Both the position numbers and the translations under genes were made by a program. From Candidatus Angelobacter sp. Gp1-AA117 (lineage in GTDB: Bacteria; Acidobacteriota; Terriglobia; Terriglobales; Acidobacteriaceae): DNA of 60,477 nt. The notes beneath the pieces were generated by a model. That model saw only the letters and a program-made list of their open reading frames with translations, searched no databases and had not been told where the DNA came from. Position 1 is the stretch's first letter, and the number at the start of each line of letters is the position of its first letter. Positions 43,806 to 53,735 of the stretch are shown piece after piece. The stretch is from assembly GCA_003223515.1 (NCBI GenBank), contig QHVI01000021.1:1-60477 (forward strand), read 5' to 3'.

Positions 43806-44360
43806 TTGGAGCCCAATAATGCTCATAGCTCGAGATCATCTCGAAGATTTACACGCGCGTAGTGCGCAATCGAAGGGGCCTTGTGGTTGGCTGCCGAGTA
43901 AGAACATTCACCTGGAGGATTTATGCATTTGTTCACTCTGAATATTGATTCTTTAGGCATAAACATTAGACCATGATGCTGTTTACCGATATATAATCTT
44001 TCGAAATTCAAAGACCATACAGCAATTTAATCCTGCTGTATCCCGCACCTTAGCACCGGTCGAACACGATGCCGCTTCGCATCAGTCGATAAAAGCACAC
44101 GGAACAGGCTCCATCATGTCGCGTTGATGGCTGGAACTTCCCCTGACACTTCCGCATGCAGGAAGTAACCCGCCACTCGTAACCCGCAGACGTAAAGCCT
44201 CACGCCGATAGTGTTTTTATACACAAAAGAAAGTGTAAGTAAAATGCTGAAGACCAGACCACCTGCTCGTTGTTTCTTACATCCATTCACAGACAATTTG
44301 ATTTCTGCAAGCCACCTGCACGTTTCCGCTGCGGCTGCCGGCCCCTCAGTCAAACTAACT
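43806..44360 (+). other. 555-bp intergenic region between the two beta-helix genes
   Basis: No gene is supported. TATAAT occurs at 43992-43997 but no good -35 partner. In-frame sequence from 44211 lacks coding character before the signal peptide at 44361. Confidence 0.45.
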
Positions 44361-47300
44361 ATGAGAAGAATGATCGTTCTCTTTTCTGTAGTGCTGTCAC
44401 TGGCACTGTGCGCGTCTGCCCAGGCAGGCATTGATATCACCGCTTCCAGAGACTCCTCCTCAGCGGTCTTGAGGATCACCACCCCCGCCTTCTCAACTTC
44501 AGCCAACAATGAACTCCTTCTGGCATTTGTAGCCACTGATGGATCATTTCCGGGCATGAAGGTCCAGAGCATCACCGGCGCAGGCCTCACGTGGATGGTG
44601 GTCAAACGCTCCAATACGCAATTAGGCACTGCGGAAATCTGGCGGGCCTTCGCGCCTTCCAGGCTGGCAAATGTAACCGTAACTGCGAATCTGTCTCAGA
44701 GTGTGGCGGCTGCCATCTCTGTAATGAGTTTCACTGGAATAGACACGAGCGGCGCCAATGGCTCCGGAGCCATTGGGGCAACCGCCGGGAACAGCGCAAA
44801 TTCCGGAGCGCCCACTGCCAGCCTGGTGACCACGCGCGCCAACTCCTGGGTATTAGGTGTCGGCAATGACTGGGACAATGCAACTGCGCGCACCGTTGGC
44901 GCCGGCCAGATTCTCGTGCATCAGTTCCTGGCATCGGTGGGAGATACCTATTGGGTGCAACGTCGAAGCACTGCCTCGGCGCCTGCCGGTACAGTCGTCA
45001 CCATCAATGACATCGCGCCATCGGGTGACCGCTATAATCTGAGCATCGTTGAAGTTCTTGCGGCAGGCGTCAGCGCCACCCCCGCGCCGTTGACGATCAA
45101 TTCCCAGTCGTTGCCCAGCGGCACTGCCGGCAGCGCATACAGCGCAACTCTCTCTGCCGGCGGAGGCAGCACGCCTTATAACTGGAATATCTCTGCCGGC
45201 ACTCTGCCCCCCGGACTTTCTTTATCAGCCGGTGGAGTAATCTCGGGTACTGCCAGCACGGCAGGATCTTATTCATTTACGGCCCAGGTCACTGACGCCG
45301 CGAACCGCACCGCAACCGGGGCGTTCACGATTGGCATTTCCACCGCACCATCTCCACTGGCAATCACTACCGCCAGTCTGCCGGACGGGACGGTGAGCAG
45401 CGCCTACAGCGCAGCTTTCTCAGCCAGCGGCGGAACAGCGCCGTATAGTTGGGGCATTGCCAGTGGAGCGCTTCCTGCAGGAATTTCTCTTTCAGCTTCA
45501 GGCTCACTCTCAGGCACTCCCACAGCAGCCGGAACATACTCGTTTACCGCACAGGTGAAAGATGCAAACACTCAGACTGCAAACAAGGCATTCAGCATCA
45601 ATATTGCTTCTGCACCGGCAGCGCTGAGCATCACGACCAAATTAATTGCCGGCGGCACGGTGGGCACAAGTTTTTCAGCGACCCTTACTGCCAGCGGCGG
45701 AACAGCGCTGTATAGCTGGAGTCTGAGCAACGGTGTTCTTCCCCCCGGACTTGCATTGCAAAGCTCCGGAACGATTTCTGGGACGCCCAGCGCCTCGGGC
45801 CAATACTCATTTACTGTTCAGGTTGTAGATTCGGCTTCCAACTCGGCAACCGCACAGCTCAGCATCAATATTCTGGCTGTTTCTTCAGGGACTACCTGGT
45901 ATGTGCGTCCTGATGGCGGCTCAGCTTCACAGTGCAATGGCAAGGCAGATGCTGCCTATCCCGGCAGCGGTGCCGCCCAGGCCTGCGCCTTCAGCAGTCC
46001 TCATTACTTGTGGGGCAATGACGTTTCTGGTGAGACTGCCAAGTGGAAGATTGCCGGTGGTGACACCGTCATCATCAAGAACGGTTCTTACCGCATTGGA
46101 TACAAGGGACCAAACTCCGGCGATTCATGGGGCCAGTGTCCCGGCGATCCTTATGATTGCGGCATGCCTGCAATTCCTTCCGGTACAGCCATCCAACACA
46201 CCCGGATTCTGGGAGAGAACTACGCCAGTTGCACCTCCAAACCTGAGCTTCATGGCGGTTATGGATTGTTTGAAATCATCAGCCTTGAAGGATCTTCCAA
46301 CATTGACGTGCAATGCCTGGAGATTACTGACCATGCATCTTGCGGCCGGTCCGGCACCGGCAATGGGTGCAGCAGTTCATTTCCGCTGAGCGACTATGCC
46401 ACTCACGGCATTAAAACCAGCGCAACCACAACCAACCTCAATCTCACCGATCTGGATATTCACGGGCTCGCCAACGACGGGATCTTTGGCCCCGTAGGTG
46501 GAGGCATTACAGCAACACGCGTGAGAATCGCAGGCAATGTCTCTTCCGGCTGGAACTTTGACGATGGCAATGGGACCAAAAGTACCGGCATTATCAAAAT
46601 GTCGTTCGTGACCGTGGAATGGAACGGCTGCGCGGAGACTTATCCGCCCACCAATCCAGCCAGCTATGATCATTGCTATGACGACAACAGCGGCGGCTAT
46701 GGCGATGGTGTAGGCACACCCGATACTGGCGGCATCTTTATCGTGGACCACTCCACCTTCCGCTACAACACCCAGGACGGACTCGACCTGCTGCATGTTG
46801 ACAACGCCGGAGCAGTCATCACCATCACTAACTCGATTGCTTATGGCAACATGGGCAATCAGTTCAAGCAGGGTGCAACAACCGCCGCATTCCAGAACAA
46901 CGTGGTAATTGGCAACTGCCAGCGGATGAAATCGGCTTTCGCGCCGAATCCGGCCGCCTACAACGCCAATCTCTCAGACTTCTGCCGCGCCAACGGCGAT
47001 GCAGTGGTCATTGGCACCAATGACAATGCTCATGCTGTCATCCAGAACAACAGCGTGACCAGCAATTACTCCATTGCCTTCGATATTCAATGCTTGGCGG
47101 CAGGCGGCGGTACAGGCACATGCAGTTCAGCTTCACACGTGAACTTCGACAATAATCTGATTTACGGCTTCCCTGATGTGAGTGGGGCCCATACCTTTAT
47201 TACTGCGATTTATGAGCAGACCAACTCCGCAGACTTCATGAGCAACCCTGGAGGAAGCAGGCGCAACAACCTGTTGTTCCACACCAACACCATATGCGGA

Positions 47301-47501
47301 GTATCTCCGGCGGTAAACGAAGTTTGCTCCGATCCGCTGCTGGCTTCTGAATCGGATATCAGCACCATAGATTTCCACTTAACTGCCGGGAGTCCGGCAC
47401 GAAATAAGGGATTGTCTATTCCCGGCATAACCACGGACTATGACGGTAAACCGCGTCCAATTGGTGGGCTGCCGTTTGACATAGGCGCATTCCAGTTCTA
47501 A
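44361..47501 (+). CDS. Secreted protein with Ig-like repeats and parallel beta-helix domain (paralog)
   Basis: 1046 residues from the ATG at 44361, with a signal peptide (MIVLFSVVLSLALCASAQA) instead of a lipobox. An N-terminal domain of about 220 residues (beginning GIDITASRDSSSAVLRI), common in acidobacterial secreted proteins, is absent from the paralog. Three He_PIG repeats follow (STPYNWNI, TAPYSWGI, TALYSWSL), then the beta-helix domain duplicated from the previous gene. The same glycan substrate is likely for both; the lipoprotein would stay membrane-bound and this one be released. Confidence 0.82.
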   Translation: MRRMIVLFSVVLSLALCASAQAGIDITASRDSSSAVLRITTPAFSTSANNELLLAFVATDGSFPGMKVQSITGAGLTWMVVKRSNTQLGTAEIWRAFAPSRLANVTVTANLSQSVAAAISVMSFTGIDTSGANGSGAIGATAGNSANSGAPTASLVTTRANSWVLGVGNDWDNATARTVGAGQILVHQFLASVGDTYWVQRRSTASAPAGTVVTINDIAPSGDRYNLSIVEVLAAGVSATPAPLTINSQSLPSGTAGSAYSATLSAGGGSTPYNWNISAGTLPPGLSLSAGGVISGTASTAGSYSFTAQVTDAANRTATGAFTIGISTAPSPLAITTASLPDGTVSSAYSAAFSASGGTAPYSWGIASGALPAGISLSASGSLSGTPTAAGTYSFTAQVKDANTQTANKAFSINIASAPAALSITTKLIAGGTVGTSFSATLTASGGTALYSWSLSNGVLPPGLALQSSGTISGTPSASGQYSFTVQVVDSASNSATAQLSINILAVSSGTTWYVRPDGGSASQCNGKADAAYPGSGAAQACAFSSPHYLWGNDVSGETAKWKIAGGDTVIIKNGSYRIGYKGPNSGDSWGQCPGDPYDCGMPAIPSGTAIQHTRILGENYASCTSKPELHGGYGLFEIISLEGSSNIDVQCLEITDHASCGRSGTGNGCSSSFPLSDYATHGIKTSATTTNLNLTDLDIHGLANDGIFGPVGGGITATRVRIAGNVSSGWNFDDGNGTKSTGIIKMSFVTVEWNGCAETYPPTNPASYDHCYDDNSGGYGDGVGTPDTGGIFIVDHSTFRYNTQDGLDLLHVDNAGAVITITNSIAYGNMGNQFKQGATTAAFQNNVVIGNCQRMKSAFAPNPAAYNANLSDFCRANGDAVVIGTNDNAHAVIQNNSVTSNYSIAFDIQCLAAGGGTGTCSSASHVNFDNNLIYGFPDVSGAHTFITAIYEQTNSADFMSNPGGSRRNNLLFHTNTICGVSPAVNEVCSDPLLASESDISTIDFHLTAGSPARNKGLSIPGITTDYDGKPRPIGGLPFDIGAFQF
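45894..47501 (+). repeat. Second copy of the duplicated beta-helix module
   Basis: 1608 bp, same length as 42198-43805 and with high identity at protein and DNA level; no net insertion or deletion. Confidence 0.85.
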
Positions 47502-47518
47502 GCGAACCAACCCGAGTT

Positions 47519-47544
47519 GTTCCGGGGCCGCACGGCCCCGGAAC
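47519..47544 (+). terminator. Strong GC-rich hairpin after the beta-helix gene
   Basis: GTTCCGGGGCC and GGCCCCGGAAC form a perfect 11-bp stem around GCAC, 18 bp past the stop. No T tract follows, but stability and place suit a terminator. Confidence 0.55.
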
Positions 47545-47706
47545 CAATTCATTTATCAAAGATCCCGTTGCACCGCAGAACCGATAGAGAAGAATGAGCT
47601 GAGGGTGCCGCCCACCAAGAATGACTCAGTGTTTATCTGTGTTCATCATTCATCAGTGGTGAGATCCTTGGACTTCGGCGTTAATCAGCGGCTACAAGGT
47701 TTTGCT

Positions 47707-48687
47707 TTATCGCGATTGGAATCTCTTCTTCAATTGAAAAACTTTCAGCATCAGCCCCGGCATGAGCCGCAGGAAGACGATAAAGGCCCATAACTTTGGC
47801 GTACGCAGGAATTCCGCGGCTTTGCGGAAGTAGTTCAGCGCTGCCGTGGTATCACCCTGGGCAAAGGCTTTGCGGCCATTCCAGTAGCTGGCTTCCGCCT
47901 GCTTTTTCTTCCGCTGCTGTTCCAGCAGTTTCCATTCAGTGGAACTCTCGGAGAAATTCCGCTGCATCTTCTCCAGCACTTTAAGGTTGTTCTCGGCCAT
48001 CCATACCGGATCAGCCGAAAGGCTGCTTTCCCTTCTGCGGTAATGGACAAGCACTTTGTCGTGATAACTCATGCGAGCGCCGGAAGCGGCCAGGCGCAGC
48101 CACATGTCATAGTCCTCGCAGGAACGCAGCCCTTCATCGAACAAGCCGGCCTGAAGAATTACATCGCGCCGGGCAGTCACCGAAACAAACAGATTGCATC
48201 TTCTGGTCACCAGGCTTTCCAATGTGACCGGGCCGCGCGAAGGAAATACTGACATGAATTCCTGGCCGCCATAGGTCTCATCACCAAAAAAACGCGCATT
48301 GCATGACACCAGGTCGCACTCAGGATGTTGGTGCAGGTAGTCCAGTTGCGTGGAAAGATAGTCAGGTTCCCAGATGTCATCGGCGTCAAGCAGGGCAACA
48401 TATTTCCCTGAGGCCGTCTTAATGGCTGTATTACGTGCGCCGCTCAGCCCTTTGTTTTCCTGCACTATATAAATGATGCGGTCACAATAGGGCTGGAGGA
48501 CTTCTTCTAACCTGTGGGTGTCCGGCGATCCATCATTTACCACAATGGCTTCGTAGTCCATGAAAGTCTGGCGGAAAACCGAATCCAGCGCCTCACCAAT
48601 ATAATCAGCAACATTGTAAGCAGGAATAATTACGCTCACTTCCGGGACGTGGCTGCCCGCAGCGCGGTTTGGAGAATTGCCGCTCAA
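47707..48687 (-). CDS. Family-2 glycosyltransferase
   Basis: 326 residues from a TTG (next Met is well inside the fold). GT-A features: EVSVIIPAYNVADYIG, DYEAIVVNDGSPD, and the DXD motif LLDADD; then EDYDMWLRL. The last 90 residues are helical and basic, with a short hydrophobic stretch (LWAFIVFLRLMPGLML) that may sit on the membrane. It stands alone, divergent from the deacetylase gene. Confidence 0.9.
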   Translation of the reverse strand: MSGNSPNRAAGSHVPEVSVIIPAYNVADYIGEALDSVFRQTFMDYEAIVVNDGSPDTHRLEEVLQPYCDRIIYIVQENKGLSGARNTAIKTASGKYVALLDADDIWEPDYLSTQLDYLHQHPECDLVSCNARFFGDETYGGQEFMSVFPSRGPVTLESLVTRRCNLFVSVTARRDVILQAGLFDEGLRSCEDYDMWLRLAASGARMSYHDKVLVHYRRRESSLSADPVWMAENNLKVLEKMQRNFSESSTEWKLLEQQRKKKQAEASYWNGRKAFAQGDTTAALNYFRKAAEFLRTPKLWAFIVFLRLMPGLMLKVFQLKKRFQSR

Positions 48688-48745
48688 TCAACAAAATGAA
48701 TGCTTCTGAAGGTGCAATATAGTACCATACACGCAACCGACGGAT

Positions 48746-49540
48746 ATGCCAGCCAAGTCATTGTCAACCAACGGAATAGCTGCGTCCGCAGCGCCCCGCA
48801 TGTACCTTATCTACCATGAGTTCGCGCGGAATGCGGGGCCTTATTCCTATAGCTGTGCGGTTGACCTTTTTGAAGAGCATATTCGGCTGGCGGCCCGGCT
48901 TCAGAATTCTGGCGAACATAGATATCACGTGCCGCAAGTCACCTTTGATGACGGCCACCTTTCCCAATACTCCTCTGCCCTGCCTGTCCTTGAAAAATAC
49001 GGAACGCGCGCGATCTTCTTCGTGATTGCAGGCTGGGTCGGCAACCAGTCCCAGACCATGGGTTGGAAGGAGCTGCGCGAGTTGCATGCGCTTGGACATC
49101 AGGTGCAGTCGCACTCCATGTCACACCCCATGCTCACGCACTGCTCCGATTACGAATTACAGCAGGAGCTTTCCGGTCCACGCCGGGAAATTGAGGACAA
49201 GCTCGGCGCACGTGTGGATGCAATCTCCATCCCTAATGGCCGCTGGGACAAGCGGGTGCTGCGAGCCTGCATAGATGCGGGTTACCAGCGGGTATTTACC
49301 TCTGATTCATGGCGCAGACCGGAATGGCGCGATGGCATACAGCTATCCGGCAGGCTCAACATCCCGCAATCTATGTCAGTGGAGAGGCTGGAAAAACTGC
49401 TGGTACACAATGGGCGCTGGAAGCTGCTGCATGATGTGCAGTCCCGCAGCAAGCAACTGCTCAAACAAGTTGCGGGTGACCGGCTTTATCATCGCCTGTG
49501 GCAGAGCGTAACAGGCGCCCGAAGCGCGGACCGAGGGTGA
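48746..49540 (+). CDS. Polysaccharide deacetylase (NodB-like)
   Basis: 264 residues with the NodB motifs: VTFDDG (Asp68, Asp69) and the metal-binding SHSMSHP (His123, His127). The C-terminal motif with catalytic His is less obvious. No signal peptide is evident, so it may act on a cytoplasmic or lipid-linked glycan. It is translationally adjacent to two glycosyltransferase genes. Confidence 0.88.
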   Translation: MPAKSLSTNGIAASAAPRMYLIYHEFARNAGPYSYSCAVDLFEEHIRLAARLQNSGEHRYHVPQVTFDDGHLSQYSSALPVLEKYGTRAIFFVIAGWVGNQSQTMGWKELRELHALGHQVQSHSMSHPMLTHCSDYELQQELSGPRREIEDKLGARVDAISIPNGRWDKRVLRACIDAGYQRVFTSDSWRRPEWRDGIQLSGRLNIPQSMSVERLEKLLVHNGRWKLLHDVQSRSKQLLKQVAGDRLYHRLWQSVTGARSADRG

Positions 49541-50662
49541 ATGAAAATCCTGCACCTGATCAGCAGTGGAGGCCTGTACGGCGCGGAAACCATGGTGGTG
49601 GCGCTGTCACGATGTTTGCAGCAGCAGGGCCACACCAGCACGATTGGAGTTTTTCATAACCTGCACTCGCCCAACGTCCAGGTGGCCGATCATGCCCGCG
49701 CCTCAGGAGTGCCGGTAGAGTTGATCGCCTGCAAGGGCAGGCTTGATCCCAGCGCGGTGATGGCGCTCCGCAAAATCATTCGTGACCGCCAGATTGATGC
49801 TGTTCATGCCCACGGGTATAAGGCGGACATCTATGGTTACGCGGCCAGCCGCGGCCTCCGCACGCCGGTTCTCTCCACCTGCCACACCTGGTATGACAAT
49901 GACCTTGCTGCTTATCTCTACGGTGTTCTCGATCGCCGTATCCTGAAGCGCTTTGACATGACCATTGCCGTATCGGAGTCAGTAGCGGATTTGCTGCGCA
50001 ATGCCGGTGTTCCCGGCGCCAGAATCTCCATCATTAATAATGGTGTTGATCTCGCGGCATTCGAGGCAGCGAGCGCCACGTTGCGTGGTGAACTGGGCGA
50101 AAACAAAATCATCATTGGCACAGTGGCGCGGCTCGCGCCGGAAAAAGGCATTCAATATCTGCTGCGGGCCGCTGCAGTTATTTTGAAGCAGCATCCTGAT
50201 GTGGTCTTCGCCCTGGTGGGAGATGGGCCGGACCACAAGCAACTCGAAGCACAAGCGCAAATATTGGGCATACATGAACAAGTGGTCTTCACTGGAGTGC
50301 GCCGTGACATGGCAGGCGTGTACGCCTCGCTTGATGTCCTGGTCCAGCCCTCGCTGAAAGAAGGATTGCCCATGACCATCCTGGAAGCTCTTGCCTCCAA
50401 GAGAGCTGTTGTTGCAACCAGTGTAGGGGCCGTGCCCAGAGTCATCCTGCATGAAAAAACCGGATTGCTGGTTGCGCCCGCTGATAGTGATGCGCTCGCC
50501 ACCGCGATTCTGCGCCTGTTGAATGACCAGATGCTGCGCCAGAAACTCGCCCAGGGCGGGCACGAGTTGGTGCGGGACAGCTTCTCCGCAGAAGCCATGG
50601 CGCACGCCTACCTTCAACTCTACCAATCTGTTTCCCGCAGGAACAATGGCCACCACGCTTAG
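49541..50662 (+). CDS. Family-4 glycosyltransferase (GT-B)
   Basis: 373 residues; GT-B fold with the start MKILHLISSGGLYGAE, linker and C-terminal motif around VQPSLKEGLPMTILEALASKRAVVAT, including the E-x7-E motif. It begins directly after the deacetylase stop and overlaps the next gene by 17 bp. It transfers a sugar from a nucleotide donor to the growing glycan; specificity unknown. Confidence 0.92.
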   Translation: MKILHLISSGGLYGAETMVVALSRCLQQQGHTSTIGVFHNLHSPNVQVADHARASGVPVELIACKGRLDPSAVMALRKIIRDRQIDAVHAHGYKADIYGYAASRGLRTPVLSTCHTWYDNDLAAYLYGVLDRRILKRFDMTIAVSESVADLLRNAGVPGARISIINNGVDLAAFEAASATLRGELGENKIIIGTVARLAPEKGIQYLLRAAAVILKQHPDVVFALVGDGPDHKQLEAQAQILGIHEQVVFTGVRRDMAGVYASLDVLVQPSLKEGLPMTILEALASKRAVVATSVGAVPRVILHEKTGLLVAPADSDALATAILRLLNDQMLRQKLAQGGHELVRDSFSAEAMAHAYLQLYQSVSRRNNGHHA

Positions 50663-51878
50663 CAACCAGTCTCCGGCCCCGTCCTCGCAGGAAGAAACAC
50701 GCGCCAGGGCCATCAAAGTCTTCATGATGGATCTATGGAGCACAGTTCCCTACTATGACGCTTACTTGTGCCAGGCGCTTCGTTCAGAGAATGTTTCCGT
50801 CCATCTGGGCGCGATCACCTACTACCTTGATCCAGACTGCTTTTCCATGCGCGGCATCAGAAATCGTCCCGGCCTGCTGGACATAGTGGGCCGATTCAAA
50901 TTGCCGGGTGGGCTTCGCAAACTGCTGAAGTTTCTGGAAAGCGGAATCAATGCCGCTGCCTTGATGCTGAGGTTTGCGTTTTCCCGGCCTGATGTAATTC
51001 ACGTGCAGTACCTGCCGATGCTGGCCCTGCATCTTCCTTTTGACTTCTGGTTTTTGCGTTATTGCAGGTGGCGGGGCTGCAAGCTGGTTTGCACCGTGCA
51101 TGACCTGCTGCCTTCCGATACCGGAGAGAAACACAGGCAGATTTTCCAGAAGCTCTATGAAATGATGGACGCGCTGATCTGTCATTCCGGAGCTGTCAAA
51201 GAAGAACTGTTCCATCAGTTCCAGTTCGAGCGCGAACGCATCCACGTAATTCCTCATGGGCCGTTTTTCTATGATTTCCCGCTGGTTTCCCCGGAAGAAG
51301 CCCGAAGAAAGCTTGGCATTGGAGCGGATGAATGCCTGGTACTTTGGCAGGGGATCATCCGGCCTTATAAAGGAGTAGAGTTTCTCCTGGAGGCATGGAA
51401 GTTAGTGCAACAGGCCGGGGTCCACGCGCATCTGCTGGTCGCCGGGACCGGAGACCCTTCCCTGCTGGCTTCAATCCAGGAAAAAGTAAATGCCCTCGGC
51501 CTGAACAATGCAGTTGATCTGCGCTTCGAGTTTGCGCCGTCAGAAGAAATGCTCTCCTACTACCAGGCCGCGGACATCGTTGTGTACCCCTACAAAACCG
51601 TGACCACCAGCGGAGCATTAATGACAGGCGTGACCCAGGGCAAAGCCATCGTAGCCACCTCCCTGCCCCCCTTCCGCGAACTGCTTCAAGACGGCCAAAA
51701 TGCCCTCCTCTGCAACTACGGCGACGCCCCCCAACTAACCGCAGCACTGCTGAAGCTCATCCAAAATCCATCCCTCCGCAATCAACTAGCCAGCGAAGCA
51801 GCAGCATTGAATCTGGGAGAACAAATGTGGCAACAGATAGCCCAGCAAACTGCTGCATGCTACGGCGCTGTATTGTAG
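50646..51878 (+). CDS. Family-4 glycosyltransferase (GT-B), second
   Basis: 410 residues from the ATG at 50646; the frame extends upstream, but that part overlaps the preceding gene. GT-B pattern with KLVCTVHDLLP, LGIGADECLVLWQGIIRPYKGVE and VVYPYKTVTTSGALMTG. The residues at the E-x7-E place are changed (SGALMTGV), so donor binding may differ from the standard family. Last gene of the deacetylase operon. Confidence 0.9.
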   Translation: MATTLSNQSPAPSSQEETRARAIKVFMMDLWSTVPYYDAYLCQALRSENVSVHLGAITYYLDPDCFSMRGIRNRPGLLDIVGRFKLPGGLRKLLKFLESGINAAALMLRFAFSRPDVIHVQYLPMLALHLPFDFWFLRYCRWRGCKLVCTVHDLLPSDTGEKHRQIFQKLYEMMDALICHSGAVKEELFHQFQFERERIHVIPHGPFFYDFPLVSPEEARRKLGIGADECLVLWQGIIRPYKGVEFLLEAWKLVQQAGVHAHLLVAGTGDPSLLASIQEKVNALGLNNAVDLRFEFAPSEEMLSYYQAADIVVYPYKTVTTSGALMTGVTQGKAIVATSLPPFRELLQDGQNALLCNYGDAPQLTAALLKLIQNPSLRNQLASEAAALNLGEQMWQQIAQQTAACYGAVL

Positions 51879-52504
51879 TTGAATATGTGGCGCATCAGGC
51901 GTAATCAAGAGCACCTTCACCGCCGCAATTTCTGACCTGGTGGCACCCTTCGAATGACAAACTTACTGTAGAAGGCAAACTCTTCACTGGCTCGACTCCG
52001 GAACCAGAGCCTGGACTCCTCAAAAACTCTCAGAGAGTGTAGCTCGGAACCAGCGCCCTGCTGGCATTGCTCCTGGAAGTCCTTATTGATCCATCATCAG
52101 CAAACTTCGCGACATTTAAAAGTTGTTGAAGCCTATGGTTTTGACAGTTACAAAATCGACTACAGAATCCGTTGGAACGCAGTACAAAGCTCCCATCTTA
52201 TTCAGCATAAAGCTGCTTAGGCGACCGCTGCGGATCAAGCCACTGATGTTGCATCAGGAGGTTCAGGTTGATCTCAGAAGTAAACTGGCCGGCTCAATCG
52301 AGTTAAGTGACTCAAGGGAAATGCTATTACCATCTTCGGCTTGTAGGTACCGGAAAGGAAGGGCTGCTCCTGTTCCTCCATTGCCAATTATTGTGTAGTG
52401 GTCCTTCCTAACAGGAACGCAGACAATTGCAAGATTCTCATAAACATCTGTTTCCTCCCTTCCGATTCAGGATTATGGAAAACCGCAGCAGTAAAGAGTG
52501 GCTG
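51879..52504. other. 626-bp intergenic region with decayed repeat
   Basis: No intact gene: a 91-codon plus frame at 52123 has no recognisable features. Part of it (52077-52264) matches 59333-59517. Confidence 0.5.
52077..52264 (+). repeat. Left copy of a diverged direct repeat flanking the RHS module
   Basis: Aligns with 59333-59517 in the same orientation over about 185 bp: AAGTCCTT at the start, CATCAGCA, GTTGTTGAAG, TACAAAATYGACTACAG, then TTGC..ATCAG.AGGT near the end, with small gaps. Similarity may extend about 50 bp further left. Confidence 0.55.
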
Positions 52505-53728
52505 TCAATCTGAGTTGAGGGATTCCTCAGGACTGAAATTGCAGTTGGAAACTTTATAAACTCCCAAGTTTTGGGGCGTGAAAATCGCAAACAATGTCGG
52601 ATCGAGACTAAAACTGATGTTTGCAGTATTCTTGCCGTCGGATTCCCTCACAGGGATGGGATCAAGGACGCAAAAAGGCGTTTTCCTAGCAGACCGATAG
52701 AAGAGCAACTGGGCTCCCTTGGCACGTTTTTGGGGATAATTCAAAGCAATGATGATCTTCTCGTCTCCTGAAATGGCCAAAACGCCTGTCGGTCCAAATC
52801 GATCATAACTCAAATCCTCGAGAGTTACTCCTGTCGAGGAATCCACCAGCTTGATGTGGTCAGCATATTTTCCCGTCGAATCTACAAAATGGTCTGGAAC
52901 GGCCAAAAATTTGTGGTCCTCAAGGAACACTGCTGTACTCAGATTGCTGTATCCCTGACCGTATGCGAACCCGCTACGGAAACGTCGAAGTGTCTTCCCT
53001 GTCAAGGCCTCCATGAGAAGAACATCTTCCGGTTGTTTCGGATCCCATGTGCCAGCCAAGAGCAGTTCGCCCGAGTTCGAGATGGAAATTGATTTGAGCT
53101 TTTCTGCCGGATTCCAATGAGCCGTTTCATCGCCGGTCTTGAGTCGAAACACGCGTACTAGATCCACGCCCGGAGCGTAGGGGCCATCACCGGAAAGTAT
53201 GGCAAGGGTCGTGGAATTGCGTGAAACGGAAAAGGTTCGTACAAAGGGAGGGTACTTAGAGATTTGAGCGTTAGTCGGCAGGCCTATCGAGTGCAACAAT
53301 TTAAGGGTTGCGGCATCGAGGATGTAGATGCTAGACCCTTCTGCCACAACGATAGCGGTGCCGTCGGGAGAAAACTCTAGCGTATGCATCGTGCGAACCG
53401 GGTTCGTTATGCCGTGAGAGGCAGCAAGTCGAATTTTGAGCAACAGCTTGCTCTCGGGAAGACTCCACAATCCAAGAAAGAGACCGGCTTTGTCCCTGCC
53501 CTCGCCAGCCGCAAATTTCACTGCAAGAGCCCTGCCGTCGGGCGCTATTGCGACATCTTGGATAGCCCCGCCATATTCATGGCCAGGAAAATCGGCTGCA
53601 CTGAGGCCCCCTACCCGTTGTACCCTGGCGGGCGCAACTGTGTCTGCAGTTTTGGCATGCAGGAGTAGAATGCCAATTGCGCTCACAACTGTAACTACTA
53701 TAACGCATGTTGATCGATTCGGCCGCAT
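52505..53728 (-). CDS. Secreted beta-propeller (WD40-like) protein coupled to the RHS gene
   Basis: 407 residues with an N-terminal membrane anchor or signal segment (CVIVVTVVSAIGILLLHA). The rest has propeller-blade repeats: DVAIAPDGRALAVKF, TLEFSPDGTAIVVAEGSSIYILDAATLKLLHSIGL, SISISNSGELLLAG. Its AGGAG site overlaps the TAG stop of the RHS gene, and the gap is 7 bp, so the two are translated together. It could be a partner or protective protein for the RHS product (inference), or an independent envelope protein. Confidence 0.75.
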   Translation of the reverse strand: MRPNRSTCVIVVTVVSAIGILLLHAKTADTVAPARVQRVGGLSAADFPGHEYGGAIQDVAIAPDGRALAVKFAAGEGRDKAGLFLGLWSLPESKLLLKIRLAASHGITNPVRTMHTLEFSPDGTAIVVAEGSSIYILDAATLKLLHSIGLPTNAQISKYPPFVRTFSVSRNSTTLAILSGDGPYAPGVDLVRVFRLKTGDETAHWNPAEKLKSISISNSGELLLAGTWDPKQPEDVLLMEALTGKTLRRFRSGFAYGQGYSNLSTAVFLEDHKFLAVPDHFVDSTGKYADHIKLVDSSTGVTLEDLSYDRFGPTGVLAISGDEKIIIALNYPQKRAKGAQLLFYRSARKTPFCVLDPIPVRESDGKNTANISFSLDPTLFAIFTPQNLGVYKVSNCNFSPEESLNSD

Positions 53729-53735
53729 ACGTCTC

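Noticed and set aside
44211-44360. An N-terminal extension of the second beta-helix protein
   Set aside because: It would bury the clear signal peptide that starts at 44361.
52123-52398. A 91-codon plus-strand frame in the region right of the glycosyltransferases
   Set aside because: No ribosome site or recognisable features; it overlaps the degenerate repeat.
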